Shown one piece after another: positions 1-13,021 of a DNA stretch of 64,000 nucleotides. The translations under genes and the position numbers were made by a program. This DNA comes from Oehlia diaphana (lineage: Eukaryota > Glomeromycota > Glomeromycetes > Glomerales > Glomeraceae). The stretch is from contig QZLH01000158.1 of the NCBI GenBank assembly GCA_003833135.1, positions 33,114 through 97,113 on the forward strand, read 5' to 3'. The notes under the pieces were generated by a model that was given only the letters and a program-made list of their open reading frames with translations, made no database searches and was not told the DNA's origin. Position 1 is the first letter of the stretch. Every line of letters starts with the position of its first letter.

Positions 1-1776
1 TTGCTGACCTTTTTAAATCATTAAATGGACTCGCTATACTCAGAGAAAATAATGAACAAATTTATACAAATATTAAATCTTGTGTAAAGAATGATAATGT
101 AAGACAAAACTTATAAACCATTACCAGTCACAGGTCGCATTGATGGCGGAATTAGACTATCAGGTAAACGTGTAGGTAATGGTACACCAGCTATTTTTTT
201 AGTAATTAAATGCATAGCGACTGCAAATTCATCTCTACTGAGACGACCAGATTTATTAATGTCTGCAAGATCCCTTTAAAAAGATTTAAATAATAAATTT
301 TAATTTTTTTCTTTTTTCTTTTCAAATGATAAAAATAATATCAACCATATCTGAGCCAACTGATCTGGATGCAGTTTTGACTTCATAAAGAAATTTGCAG
401 CCCCTTCACCTGTAGTATTTCATATTTTTCTAAAAGTTAATTAAAATATCATGGCTTTTGCTATTCTTAAAACTCCTAACTATAGAAAAGATAGCACGAT
501 ATAAAAACCTGTAATATAGCCATTTTTATTTTCTTCATCAAAAAGCCGATCAAATGATGCTTTCTCTCTTTCAGTCACATCCCATGAATTATCCTGAAAA
601 ATAGAGGGTGTTATTGTACCTGAATCTAATGTCATGTGTCTTGTAACAGGAGATTGTCCTGGTCTAGGTGAACTTAAATTTCTAGCAAAAATCGGCGGAG
701 AAGCCGGAGTTATTCCTGTCCCTGATGCCATTTCATAAAATCCGTTGGGGAGTTCAGAAGGAAGTGTTTTAATTGAACCCTTCATAGTTTGTTGTATAAG
801 ATGCATAGCTATAATAAACTCTGGCAAATCCAATTTTCCGCGCACTTTTGTATCGGCCAATGTCCTTAATAATTAATTAAATAAAACAATTATTCATTTT
901 AATGAAAAGAAAGTAATGCAACACTAAAATAAATACCAAATCTGACCAAGCTTTTCAACATTTAACTTTGATCTCATGAAAAATTCCTTAGCTTTTCCAC
1001 CTGAATAATAATTGTGTTAATCAATCAAAAGACAAAATAATTTACATATTTAAAAAACTGAAAATACCCTCTAAAATGCCATTAATCGGATTAAGCTTAT
1101 AAAACATGTCTTTATATTTTTCACGATCTTCATCTGTAATAATTTGTCCCGGCTTTTCATATGGTTCAATGTCAATACCCTCAAACCGAGGGACAGGTAC
1201 TTCTAATATATAAACAAAAAAAATCAAAATTTTATCATATGTGCAATTTAAATAAATATTGTCACAGTATTCTTATTTACCAGCGTTAAGGTTAGACGGA
1301 TCAGGCGATTTACCACTTTGTACCTGAGCGATCAACTTTAAAGCAACACTAAAAGTTTGTTGTGTTAAAAAACCTTTATTTTCATTATCGGCAATTTGCC
1401 AGATCTATATGAATTATTGATAATCAAAAAAATTTTTTAGTCAGAAATAATTAAAATTGCATCAATTATATGCTAATCATTTACGTACATTGCTAAGAAC
1501 TGACGATGGCAAATGAGATTTCACAAAGAGTTTAACAGCATTTTGTCCAGAAATCACACCTTTGTTCTCTTCATCAGCAACTTGAAAAAGTTGGCTATAT
1601 ACACGTTTTTCTTCACTTGAAAGAGTAATTTCTGGCCCTTTTTATTAATAAAAAAAGAATTATAATCAAAATACTTTTCTTGAACGCTTATTAATATAAA
1701 GCATTGTTTGTTAAGAAGTTATTCTTTTTCGCATACCCTTGGTTTTAATAAGGGAAGGAGACCGAGAAAGATCCAT
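1..1776 (-). CDS. EDE1: Ede1/Eps15-like endocytic scaffold, N-terminal part with three EH domains (partial)
   Basis: EH domains bind NPF motifs in endocytic adaptors at clathrin-coated pits. I see three EH domains in minus-strand exons. The start is the ATG at 1774-1776 ([14 protein letters not shown], spliced at a GTATGC donor). EH1 has [18 protein letters not shown] then [15 protein letters not shown]2 has [17 protein letters not shown] then a [12 protein letters not shown] helix and [18 protein letters not shown]3 has [19 protein letters not shown] then [21 protein letters not shown] Pro/Ser/Thr linker separates EH2 from EH3. A last in-frame segment ([10 protein letters not shown]) reaches the window edge, so the coiled coil and any UBA domain lie outside. 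Three EH domains fit fungal Ede1 better than two-EH Pan1. It is head-to-head with the Tel2 gene. Exon joins at the far left are less certain. Confidence 0.85.
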
Positions 1777-2074
1777 AGTAATATTATAAACGATATATTG
1801 TTTCGATCTTTATAAAAATGTTAATAAGCTTCAATGCCAAAAAGTAAATCAATTATGATAAAAAGCTAATTGTTTACTTGCAATAAAAGAAAGTTGTAAG
1901 AGTTGGATTATGTAGTATAAAGATAAAAGTTTAAACGTCCTGATCTGCTCAAAATTTGATCGTCGACAAGTTTTCTAGAATCTCGACTCAAAATGGAAAT
2001 ATTCTAGTAAATATTATTATAATTTAAAGTTTAAAATCTGAATCAGTTTTTCAGTTATATTTTATGCTCTCATT
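1777..2074. promoter_or_regulatory. shared intergenic region between divergent EDE1 and TEL2 genes
   Basis: The 298 bases separate two start codons pointing away from each other, so the promoters of both genes must lie here or overlap their 5' ends. The stretch is AT-rich with no ORF. I see no clear TATA box or known operator, so only the position supports the call. Confidence 0.4.
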
Positions 2075-5000
2075 ATGGAAGGAACCAATTTTTCAACCGA
2101 AAAACTTTTACGTGGCAAATTACAAACTTTTCAAAACGATTTAAAGGATAACGTTGCAATAAAAGAATATTTTGTTCCTACTGGGACAAAGAATTCAAAA
2201 AGAGCAAGCATTTCATTGAAAGTCTTAGTATCTCATTTTTCTACATTTCAACCACAGGATGATTTGAAGCTAGATAATAAACAACAAATTTATTTACTTA
2301 CAACAATCCAAAAGTTTATTATTTCACTTTTGAAAGGTTATACTATTCAGGACTTTTTTGATGCTATTTTAAAGAATGAAGAAGTTGATTTAAGAGTAAG
2401 ATATTCGAATTGGAAAGATTTTATAAGTTTGATATGTTCTATACCTGAAAGATCCGCGAATTTGATGGCTTTGGATAAGAGCTCAGGATACACGGAAGAA
2501 AATAATTTTCTCAATGAAGCGTATCCCGTTAGATATTCAAAATATTTTAAAAATATAATTTATTTTATCTTTAATGTTATGAATAATAATCTGATAGAAA
2601 TTTATTTGATAAGTTTACGACTGATAGTGAACTTCTTATTTATAATAAAAGTGGAAAAAGTGATTTGGAAGGCATGTATTACAACTTCATTGAAAATCTT
2701 GATTATGTCGAATCAATAATTTCAATAAAAAAAAAAAATCTTACCTAAATTTTTTTGTTGATCTTATGGACAATAAACTTTTAGAGGATGAGACTAAGTT
2801 ATTAGTATTTGCATGCGGTGAATTATTTTCCAAAATATGCAGGATTGGACACTCAAGTGTGAAATTTATTTGGGAATTTGTAATTTTTTTTTTTTTTCAA
2901 AAAGAGAAAGTATTTACCAATTACCATTTTTTTACAACAGAAATTCTCGCGCAAATGGTTTATTCTAAGCTACTAATTCGTATTCATAATTCCACATCTC
3001 ACATATATTACAAGATCTGGAGAAACATCATTTCATCATTTTCGTCACATACTGTTGAGCTATTTCTTACTGCTTTTCTTCTTAATTCTCAAAGTCAAGA
3101 TCTTTCAAAGATTACAAATCCTGTATCTATTGCAGATAAATCGCGTTATCTAGTACGCAAAGTCGCTACTTTGTTCAGTTTATTAATTGAAAGGGATAAC
3201 AGCGAAAATATATCATATTTAATTAAGTTTAAATATTTTATTGGAGGAAAATTATTTCATATTAGCATTGTAAGAGTTCTTTGTTGTTTCTTGAGTTGGG
3301 GTGAACTTCAAGATCAATTCGATGATATGTTACGAAAGATTATTTGTCAAACAGACAACCTTAAATTAAATGTTAATGATGGTATATATTGCCTTTTTCT
3401 TCTTAAAGAAAAAATTTTTTATTATTTCCGAGCGTAATTTTAATTTCTCTTAATGTTACTTCTGAAAATAGATCTTACACAATTACTTAAGACACTCATA
3501 TCATCTTGGTCCGATCCCACGTTTATTAAGCACGCGTCGAATTCCACGCAAATATGTATGTTTATCTATTTAAAAATGGTTAATAGAATAATAATGTTAA
3601 GTCAAATCTATTTTCTTAACAGACATTACAAGTGTCATTCTGATAATCTTTGGATATCTTCCAAAATATACTTTGATAAAAGCCGCTATTTCAAGGGAAA
3701 TCACACCTGGAATCACTCAATGGTTACAGAGTACATCTGAGGAATCGAGGAAGCTAGGAATGGTCCGTGTATATTCATCTTTTGTTTTATATAGGCTCAA
3801 ATATGGGTAATTGAGATTTACTCGTTTGTGACAAGTATCATACAGATATAAATAAATAACTTGTTTTTTAAAATGGATAAATAGGTTGTTGCAGAAATGT
3901 TATCAAAATTAATTGATGTATCAGAAAATGTTTTAGACTTTGAATTAAATCCTGACGATAAAGACGTGAAATATTTAAGACAATTGGTTGAACTTAAGGA
4001 TGGAATTGTAAACCTGCCCGATATCGACTACGAAGAAAATGTAGAAGGTATATGAAATTTGATCCTTGTACAATATATCTACTCTTCTACCTTTCTACCT
4101 TTTCATTTTGAAATATTTAAATATTTAATTTTTTTTTTGAAAATTTAAACGATGAATCGATTTTAGAAAAATTCTCTTATCAAGAGAATGAAAATACAAT
4201 CAATAATGAACTCGAATCGGCTACACATCAAAATGAAGTCAAGAGCGGGGTCTCCGTCGAGATTGGTTAAAATAATTTTTTTTTCTTTCAAGAATTGTTA
4301 AGCAAAAATAAATTATAACAATTGACGTTGTAATATATTCTATGAAATAGAGGATAGCAACGAAAGTGTAGTTGATTCTGATGATGAAGACGACTTTGTT
4401 CCCTATCCGATGAAAGAGGAAAGCGATGATGATGATGATGACAATGTTGAATCAATGCCACAAACAAAGAAGAAAAAGATACTCTCACCAGTGTATTTGA
4501 TGTTTCATTTTTATTTTGTAAAAACTTGTTGCGTTTTATGTCTCATATACACAATTCAAATTTTATATAGTTATATTATAGATCTATTATTTTATCTAAA
4601 AGCTTCAGATGACCCAGATAAATTAGAGGTAGCATTAAAGGCTGCCGAAAATTTGATTAGGGAAAAATCAGAATTTGGAATGGAGTTAGGTTGCATATAG
4701 TTTCCTTCATTTTTTTTTTTAATTTATTTTATTCTGCTAATAAAAAAAAATCTGTTATTCAAAGATGATCATGCCGTAGAATTAGCCAGGATCCTCATTG
4801 GATTGCAAAATAACTTTGATTTGAATAGATTTGAAGAGAACAGACACGCAGCGATGGTTGCACTTATATGCGGAAGTCCAAAAGTTGCTGTACCGTAAGT
4901 TAATTTGATGCAACGTTCCAATTTGTTACATTAGTTTTCTGTTAATTTATGTGTATATATATATATATATATAGCTATATTATTCAACAATTTTTCGAAA

Positions 5001-6005
5001 AGAAATATTCTCTTGCCGAAAAGTATATGATTTTGTCAGTATTATCAACAGGAGCGAGAGAATTAGCTGGACTACAAGTAAAAAAGGTTATTTAGGTTTA
5101 TTTTTTTGTCTCATCATACTTTATCGTTTATTAAAATATTTTAACTTCTATTCAAGAACATTGAAGATAAGAAAGAATTAGATACTTTGTCTCAAGAAAT
5201 TAGTAAACTTAATCTTATTCCTCTAAAAACTTTAAAAAATGATAAAGTTCGCAGGTTTTCCAGTAAACCTTTGGTCGAATCAATGCGTACAACTTCTGTT
5301 AATAGGTTTAATGAATTGGCGGCAAAAACTTTCTTTTTCCCACTGACGGCTGGATTTTGGAATCTTGCACGTGATAGGTAGAAGATAATATCAACAATTT
5401 CCGTATGATGAAAAATTTTTAATTTCCGTTGACTCGTCTTTTTTTTAGAAGTCGTGGTAACTTTATGAATGATCCTACTTTAGTTCAAAGATATGTCACT
5501 ACGTTAGGTATGATTGTTCAATGTTCAAGTAAGTTTTCTACTTTGTAATAATAAAAATATATTTTTTTAAAAATTTTAATAACAAAACTCACTTTCTTCT
5601 TAATATAGTAAACACTATTTCTCTTTCACAAATAACGCGTGAATTTTGGGATTTGATATTTTCTTTGAGATTTTTTGATGATCCAGCTGTATTGTCTTCA
5701 ATATTGTTTGGGATAAGTGCGATACTTAACGTATTATCAGAAAGAGAATTAGCGGAATCATTCGGTAAAGAATTGGTTGAATCACAACAATGGGTTACAA
5801 GTAGGTTAATTCTTAATCTTCTTATAATTACAATTGGACTCATTAATATTAATAATATTTCTTTAAAAATTTTTTTAAAGCTATATTTGAAAGTAAAATA
5901 AACGAACAAGTACAATCAATGGCTGCGTGGGTTTTAGTTAAAATCAAAGAAATTATTAAAGAATATCAAGTATTATTAATGGGAAACTTATTACCAATTA
6001 CATAA
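2075..6005 (+). CDS. TEL2: Tel2/TELO2-like telomere length regulation protein (TTT complex)
   Basis: Tel2 works with Tti1 and Tti2 as an Hsp90-linked co-chaperone that stabilises PI3K-like kinases (TOR, ATM/Tel1, ATR/Mec1). The N-terminal exon (ATG at 2075) carries the helical-repeat segment WKDFISLICSIPERSANLM, like the W..F..LLCSLPDRVAN block of the family. The C-terminal half has the conserved pieces DPDKLEVALKAAENLI, RHAAMVALICGSPKVAVPY, KYSLAEKYMILSVLSTGARE and FFFPLTAGFWNLARD. The last exon ends QVLLMGNLLPIT then TAA at 6003-6005. The gene is broken by at least eight short introns; an acidic run sits near 4370-4450 as in other Tel2 linkers. Domain order and total span fit the family. 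Exons between 3440 and 4300 are hardest to place and were not fully resolved. Confidence 0.83.
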
Positions 6006-6192
6006 TTATTAATTTAAATTTTCGAATTATTACAAGTACAAATAAATAGCATAATATTTATTCATAATTTCCAAAAATATACTTTTTTTTTTACACTTAC
6101 AAATATTACACAATATGTTATCACAATATCTAAATACAGTTGTTGGACACAAATATATCACAGAAATAGCAATAATTTAAATTTATTAACTT

Positions 6193-7871
6193 CTAACTTA
6201 CGAAAGGAGCAATCATTATAGTAAATCCAACAGTAAATACTAGTATACAAATATCTTCCCAAAGACTATTCCAAATTAAATTATATCTTAATAATACAGT
6301 AAGTACATCAGAAAATGGTGCAGGTAATTTACGTGCAAATTGAACTAATGTCGAACTTTGAAATACTCGATCCTATTATATAATATTAATTATGTTAAGT
6401 ATCTAAGTATTGATGAATTTAAAAATTATTAATTATTACCTGTTGGAAGAATATTCTAGAAGATTGTAATATAAGTTCCACAGTTATAAAATACCAAAAT
6501 GCGCCCTGTTTTAATAAATTAAATGTAAAAATTAAGCGCAAGAAAGTCTTTAATTACAGATTTACTTAAAAATAATACCATTGATGGAATCCTTTCAGCA
6601 GCGATTATATCTTCAGGTCTTTCATAATTTAATAAATAAAATCTGTTCCAAGCACCTTTTTCTCTCAATGATTCTTTCCAAACAATTAAACGGCCCAACA
6701 ATATCATTGCAACAAAATGTATAACTTGCCATAATTTCGATTGTAAATCCAAATTTTGTTGTTGATTTGCACTTCCAAATGGACTAAAAAATTGTTGAAA
6801 AGGAAAAGGAATTTGTTGTAATTGCTGTTGTTGTTGCAAAATATCTTGTTGAACATATTCATCCTGTGCAGTTAAAAGTGGATTATATTGACATTCACTA
6901 CCTCCAATAGTTGAAGCTAATGAAGTAGTACTGCTATTTCTTCTCTGATAATTTCCTGCATTTAAGTTATTAAAAAATTGACGAATATGTTCATCTTGAT
7001 CAATGTATCCATTTGGTTCATCTTCACCTAACAAATCGGATGTTGTTGGTATTGTTGATATTGTTGGAGGAATCGAAGTTGGTAGAGAAAATCTGGGTTG
7101 TGTTATCGGACGAGCTGATTTATTATCCTCCTGTGAAAAATTTTGCGGTAATGGTCCTCCAGACCATTCTGGAGGGTCGGCATCGCTACTAACTCTTACA
7201 CGAGGAAATGTTCTTTCAATAGCTATACTTGCATCTGATTGAGTCGACGTTAAAGGTTCTACATAAGAACCAACCATTTTTTAATGGATTCGATGTTTTA
7301 TAGTAAGATCATCATAAATAATATTAACAAAAATTTTTAAAATTAGAAAAAAATGATAATTTATTAATATCTGAAAATATTTACAATTTTTTTTACAACT
7401 TTTTACTATTTAATTTTTTTTTTTTTTTTATAAGTAAAAAAAAAAAAAATATCTTGATTCAAAATTCAATTATTCTATCTTTCTAAACACACCATTATGA
7501 ATCTATCCTTTCGCAATCTAATTTAAAAATCACGTACCAAGATTTCCTGTATTCCTTCTTCTTGGAGAGAATGGATTTTCTGGTGGTTCAATACTAGTTG
7601 GAGAAGATTTTAGACTAGGTTGAGGAGACGATTTCCTACTAACAAAAGGTGAACTTAAAGTAGAAGAAGTTTCTCCTAATGTATTTAAACTAGTACTATG
7701 AGTGGCTGTTATACGATGCAATCTACTACCAGCATCATTTAAGATTTTTCTTTCTCTTCTTGCTCTACGTCTTTCAGCATCACTAACAGATCTGCTCTTT
7801 TTGGGTGGGTTAGGTTGTTCATTTTCATTAACATTTGGAAGATTTTCTACATTTGAACTTTCTTCTGTCAT
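6193..7871 (-). CDS. GET2: Get2/CAMLG-like tail-anchored protein insertion receptor subunit
   Basis: With Get1, Get2 forms the ER receptor that takes tail-anchored proteins from the Get3 ATPase. Four exons join in frame: 7871-7538, 7258-6558, 6505-6440 and 6372-6193, with a 279-bp first intron. The N-terminus has the Get3-binding signature, a basic Arg stretch followed by a short loop (SDAERRRARRERKIL then AGSRLHRITAT), matching Get2's RRRxRERK...SRLxKI pattern. A long Ser/Pro/Gln-rich cytosolic linker follows. Three hydrophobic segments near the C-terminus (WQVIHFVAMILLGRLIVW, GAFWYFITVELILQSS and ICILVFTVGFTIMIAPF) match the three-helix Get2 fold. The protein ends FVS at a TAG (6193-6195). 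The N-terminal ORF and the membrane ORF look separate until spliced; the joined frame supports one gene. Confidence 0.85.
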
Positions 7872-8906
7872 AATTTTACAAAATTATTTTTTTTTTTTTG
7901 AAAAAAAAGTAAAAAAAAAAAACTATTAACAAAATGAATTTTTATTGCCTATTGTTTTCGAGAATGAAAAAAAATTTTTTAAATTTGAAATCATATGATT
8001 GTTGTGGCTTAGCAAAAAAAATTTATTTCAGCTTCCAAGATCGGAAATTATTTGTGTCCGATCATTATACACAAAAACAGTTGAGTGTTTCACAAAAGAA
8101 AAAATTTTTTATATGAATCACGCGTTTAGAAAATAAAGTTTACTAAGAAATCAAATCAAAGAAAAAAATTGATGAATCTTTATTTTGTGTAACAAATAAG
8201 TTTTCTCTTTTTAGCGCCACAGTTTAAAAATTCTAACCAAGTTAAATCGTCCCAAACATTTTTGGTTGTTTTAAACTCGTAAAATTCCATAAAAAACTTG
8301 CTAAATGCTTAGATAATATTCCTCGGAAACAAAACAACCGAGATTAAATTAATTCATTAGATGAATCAGGAAATTAATGCTTACCATATTTCTTTTTGAG
8401 ACATTTTGGTTAAAATCTCAGAAGGGAAATCTGGTATGGTAAAACTTGATATCATAATAATTTATATGGTAAGATGCATATAAATAACTTGATCAGATAT
8501 ATTATTAACAAGAATTACCTGATAAATTTAAGATTTATGTCCAAATCCTTTAAGAACATCATTCTTAATATTTATAGGTAGCATTATCCATTCGTACACT
8601 GAAAATATACATAATAATATAATTTGATTTGGATAATAGCCTTAGATCCCACAATCAAAGGAAATAAGGACGAACTTACACCATTAATTTAATTGAATTG
8701 AAAAGATAGTGATCAAATCGATTAGAAACGTTCAGATATATTGTTATTATTAATGAATTTCGAATTTTGTTGTTTGTGGGTAAGGGAGAGGGAGGGAGAA
8801 TAATGCCATACAAATTATTCGCTGAAGTACAAAAATAAACCCCTTAGTCTACCAAATTATGAAAATAATAATAATAAAAAAGAAATGATAGAAAAGAAAA
8901 AAAAAA
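7872..8906. other. AT-rich intergenic stretch
   Basis: About 1 kb upstream of GET2. It contains A/T homopolymers, a G-rich patch near 8774-8800 and only short low-complexity frames, including a 60-codon Lys/Phe-rich one at 7934. I see no RNA gene, repeat or regulatory site I can name. Confidence 0.4.
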
Positions 8907-9143
8907 TTAAAAATAAAATTGATTTTGTTTTTGCCTCCAGAATGGATCGGCGGGAATACCGAAATGTCTATCAATAAGGATGACGCGTCTTTTTTTGGTG
9001 ATGTAATCTAAGAATCCAAGAATGATGAACAATTGCGGATGGTCGGAGCTTTTGTTTTTCATCGGCGCTTCCTGTTGTTCTGACAATAATAACCCCGACG
9101 AAAAAGGACCGTAAATGTGCAAATCGTAATCTTCATCAAACAA
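8907..9143 (-). CDS. unrecognised ORF or 3' exon
   Basis: An open frame of about 78 codons with balanced composition unlike the surrounding AT-rich DNA. It reads DEDYDLHIYGPFSSG, then a hydrophobic LFIILGFLDYI segment and RRVILIDRHFGIPADPFWRQ. No in-frame ATG begins the frame; upstream there is an in-frame TAA just after a possible TATAG acceptor, so the 5' end cannot be built cleanly. It may be the last exon of a gene or a remnant. I recognise no family. The 400 bases between it and the next gene are less AT-rich than average but hold no convincing frame; they may be 3' untranslated sequence of the gene at 9549. Confidence 0.3.
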   Translation of the reverse strand: MFDEDYDLHIYGPFSSGLLLSEQQEAPMKNKSSDHPQLFIILGFLDYITKKRRVILIDRHFGIPADPFWRQKQNQFYF

Positions 9144-9548
9144 ACGTAGATTTGATTACTATATGCACAAAATGCACAAATCTTAAAGAAAAAAAAAGAT
9201 GAAACACGGACATTAAAATCCATGTATATCGTTTTTTATCTCGTAGAACTGTTACTTTCAAACCTATGAGAAGTAAATTTGTACAAGATTCTTATCAATA
9301 ACTCTAGGATCCTTGAAAGAGCACGAAACTGCGCCTCCACAGCCTCTAGTAACTATCACCACTGATTCGTCCTAAGACCTCTTTGAAATATCAACACTTT
9401 TGGTTTACCCGTAGCGTTAATTATAGTCGCTAGCCAATCCAAAGAGTTAAGTTGCCCAAATTTACACTTGAAAATACCACAGAAAACCCCTATAAGCATC
9501 CAGCGAACATAGTAAACAAAGCCTCCAATTTCCCACTGCCCTTACGTA

Positions 9549-10028
9549 TTACTCGTCATAATCATCATAGTCGTCGATTTTTTCAGCGCAAATACAGCGT
9601 CTTGCACGACGACATTCCGGACTCCACATAGCGCCGCATCTTTTCTTCTTTTTGACGACTACTTCAAATTCGCTTTCTTCTGAAGCATAAGAATCTGAAT
9701 CTTCAACAGAAGAATCGGAATATTCATCTGAGGAAGAAGAGGAAATGTCTGCTTCATACTCACTATTGTCAACTTCCGAAAACTCGAGTGTTTCAATCGA
9801 CTCAACTTCCAGTTTATGTGGAGCGACTGATTTATTGAGGTCCATTTCTTGAATATTATTATAATCAGCTATGATAGGAGTTTCTGTTGTATAAGGTTCA
9901 GATAAATTGAAGGGGAATAACTCCAAGAAAACTTCCCACTCATAACTGGATTTTTGTCTCTTTATTGGAATTACTAATTCCTGCAAGAGTTGGGGTTCAA
10001 CTTGTTCTATACTTCGTTTTACTTGCAT
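9549..10028 (-). CDS. unrecognised acidic protein with C-terminal cysteine cluster (159 aa)
   Basis: A single-exon frame with a clear ATG. The first third contains a basic IPIKRQK patch that could act as a nuclear signal. The middle is strongly acidic and Ser-rich (residues about 85-125). The C-terminus has KKKKRCGAMWSPECRRARR followed by CICAEK, giving four cysteines, then an Asp/Tyr tail. The mixture of acidic stretch, basic patch and Cys cluster suggests a nuclear or nucleic-acid-linked protein, but I recognise no family. It is head-to-head with PIN4, starts 321 bases apart. Codon use is ordinary, so I treat it as a real gene with moderate confidence. Confidence 0.55.
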   Translation of the reverse strand: MQVKRSIEQVEPQLLQELVIPIKRQKSSYEWEVFLELFPFNLSEPYTTETPIIADYNNIQEMDLNKSVAPHKLEVESIETLEFSEVDNSEYEADISSSSSDEYSDSSVEDSDSYASEESEFEVVVKKKKRCGAMWSPECRRARRCICAEKIDDYDDYDE

Positions 10029-10349
10029 ATTAAAGCTTGCTTTAAAAAAAATTATTTTGAAAAAATTTAAAAATACTTTTTTTTTATTAATAAAACAATT
10101 TCCCTTTTAAAACTCTAAAAAAAAACGCGGGAGCAAAAATGAGGGAAAAAAATTTTTTTTCAGTCGGATTTTTTTTTTGGGAAAATGAAATAAAGACGAG
10201 ATCATCAATTGATTGGTTGTTCAAACAGGTTACACGCACTGAACCGATTTTAGTTTACGAGGTCAATTAATCAGCCTCGAATTTCATCATAAGTTCTTTG
10301 ATAATCTTCCTCATTAAAAAGTTCTTTTGGATAGTTTTACTTATTTAAA

Positions 10350-11382
10350 ATGGGCAAATCAAAAGGTCAGGGAGGAAGTAGTAAAGGAAAAAGTAATAAA
10401 AAAACCGCGGATACTGAGGGTATGTTTGCGTTTTAATTCCTTTTAATTCAATTTATTCTTTAATTTTAATTAACGTTTCAATAGAGGAAAGTTCAGGAAA
10501 ATCTAATAAATTAAAAGCCGCAAACAGTGTGAAAGTAATTAAAATTAAATTTACCACAGCAAGTTTAGCCAACTATCAACCATTTACTTATTCTTAAAAT
10601 GGAAAAATTGTTTTTTTCATTGCAGGTTAGACATATATTGTGTGAGAAACATTCTAAAGTAACTTGTGAACATTTATTTTTTTTTTATTTAATATAATTT
10701 TGCATATAATTCAATTATTTTTTCCTTCAATTCAAATTTTATAGATCATGGAAGCTTTAGATAAATTAACGGTTGAAAACATGCGATTTGATAAGGCAAA
10801 TATTAGACCATTAAATCAATATCATAATTAAGATTTTTATTATATAATCGTTATCTTATTCTTTATTAGGTTGCGGAATTATATAGCGAAGATAAAGCGA
10901 AACAAGGAGGTTAGTAATATATTAATGAATAGTTTTAATTGGATCACATGAAAACTTTGGGAATTTTTGGCTTGAATAATAAATAATATTTAATGATTTC
11001 TAGGTAGTTTAGGTTGGATGAACCGCGGATCGATGGTAGGAGATTTCCAAGATGCCGCGTTCGCATTACAACCAAGCACATTAGGTACATTAATTGTTTA
11101 TCTTTAATTTATTAATTTGCAGATTTATCTCACATTTTAATAATATTTATTATAGACAATCCAATTTTTACAAATCCACCGGTATGTGTATAGTAAAAAA
11201 TATTAATATATAATAATATTTAATGGCTGATCTGTATTTCCATTTGTTAATAAACAGATAAAAACAAAATTTGGATACCATATAATATTGGTTGTAAGTT
11301 ATTTATATGAAATATGAAATATAATATAATTATTTATATTTTTAATTTTTTAATTTGATATTATTAGGAGGGTCGAAAATAG
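10350..11382 (+). CDS. PIN4: parvulin-type peptidyl-prolyl isomerase PIN4
   Basis: Parvulins catalyse cis/trans isomerisation of prolyl bonds; Par14/PIN4 is linked to ribosome biogenesis and chromatin. The spliced protein is 133 residues (human PIN4 has 131). The Gly/Lys/Ser-rich N-terminus ([18 protein letters not shown]) is the typical PIN4 basic extension. The parvulin domain starts at about residue 41 with [16 protein letters not shown], then [28 protein letters not shown] and the end [13 protein letters not shown], followed by TAG. It lacks the WW domain and phosphate-binding Arg loop of Pin1/Ess1. The gene has many tiny exons; one intron (10796-10869) appears to use a GC donor. Very confident in family and end points. 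Confidence 0.93.
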
Positions 11383-13021
11383 TAATTTAATATAGTGTAC
11401 ATCTTACCGCGAAATATACTGTATGTAAGGAATTTTTGGTCTTCGAAGATCTATGATAATTCACGTGAGTTTTATATTCAAGCATCAACATGTGAAAGAC
11501 TGTTATTCTGAAACTGTGTTCCAAATAAACCAGAAAAACGGTTAATCACGTGATATATAATAGCATTACATAATATTCTATTTTTCCGAATTTACAAGAA
11601 TTACAGTTACATTAGAAGGTTTTCGTGACAAAATAATTGTTTAAATGGATGGTAACTAGGTGATTTTCTTTTCTTTTCGTTTGCTTAAAGCCGAATTACT
11701 TAATAAATTGCTAATAAATTTCATAAGTCAAATGATAATGTAAAAAATGCTTATCCATATTCGTTTATCAATCATATTTTAGTATTGAAATTATTTAATA
11801 CAATAAAATAATACCGAAGAAAATGACGAGCTCAATTGTTGACATTTACACAGATATCATGGGGTCCAACTATACTTCCACACATGACCTCTAAGACTGC
11901 ATCATCATTTTATAGTATCACCCATGTAATGTACCCCTCAAATTCGATATATTATAAGCCTTTTAATTTACACATGATAAATTATTTATTTTAATGCGCG
12001 TTTGATTGTCAGCAATCAAAAAATTCTGATGTATGCACTCGAAAAGCCAAAAGTCCCAAATTAAATGAAAAACCTTGGGAAAAAATGATCCTTTTATCTC
12101 CGTTCATCCAAATAAAGAAAGAAGATTCTATTATTATTTATTATAAACCAAAGTATATTTTTACATTATTTCAAGAATAAAATTTAATCGGAGACAATAA
12201 AAAAAGAAAACATCATTGTTTAATAATTTACGTTATCAGATATTTCATTTAAAATATGTATTATATAAAGTAAAAGTATCATCAAAGGTCATCAAAGTTC
12301 AACGATGCATGCATGTTAAATTAATTTAAACTTATTTAACTAATTTAAAATTTTCGAGATTATCTTTATTTTTAACTTCTTTAAAAAGAAAATTTTTTTT
12401 TTCTTAAAAAAAAAAAGAAATAATAGTATTGATTTATTAACCGATAAAAGAAAATTTCATAAAACCATTTTTTCTTTTAGGTAAAATAAGTAAAATAAGT
12501 TGGTCATAAAATTTTATAATGTAGTGACTCACTTAATATGCGGAACGCTTGTACCTAGACATACATCCTTTAGACATGCCTAAACATCCGGTAATATTAA
12601 AATCGAAAAATAAAGTTTATTTAAACAAAGCCCTTCAAATTTATAAGATATTCATGAGATTTTTTTTAAAACTTGATTTATTGATTATATTAATATGCTT
12701 AGACTAATGCTTTAACTTATGCTCATAGTTTTTTTTATCATTGATTTATGTTCGCTATGCAACAAACTCAATATGTATTTACTTTTTAAAGCTTCATAAC
12801 ATAACCTTATTCAATAGCAGAAAAAAAAACCAAATTTGACATCATACATTTAGCTACATTGGGAGTTTATTAGATAATCTCAATTTATTATATATATTGA
12901 GCCAAAAAACAAAAAAAAAAAAAAAAAAAAATTTAAAAAAATTTTTTTTCCTTTTTTTTTTTTTAAAAAAAAAAAAAAATCATAGTGTTGTTAACTCGTT
13001 GATTCATTATTAAAAAAAAAC
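11383..13021. other. AT-rich intergenic region without recognisable genes
   Basis: About 1.6 kb. Two CACGTG hexamers occur near 11463 and 11548, and an A/T-only block lies at 12910-12980 just upstream of the next gene. I see no frame with coding character, no tRNA-like fold and no inverted-repeat element here. Confidence 0.4.

Noticed and set aside
7003..7242. 79-codon plus-strand frame
   Set aside because: Lies opposite a GET2 exon and has no family features.
7934..8116. 60-codon plus-strand frame in the intergenic region
   Set aside because: Lys/Phe-rich low complexity, no splice partners or recognisable motif.
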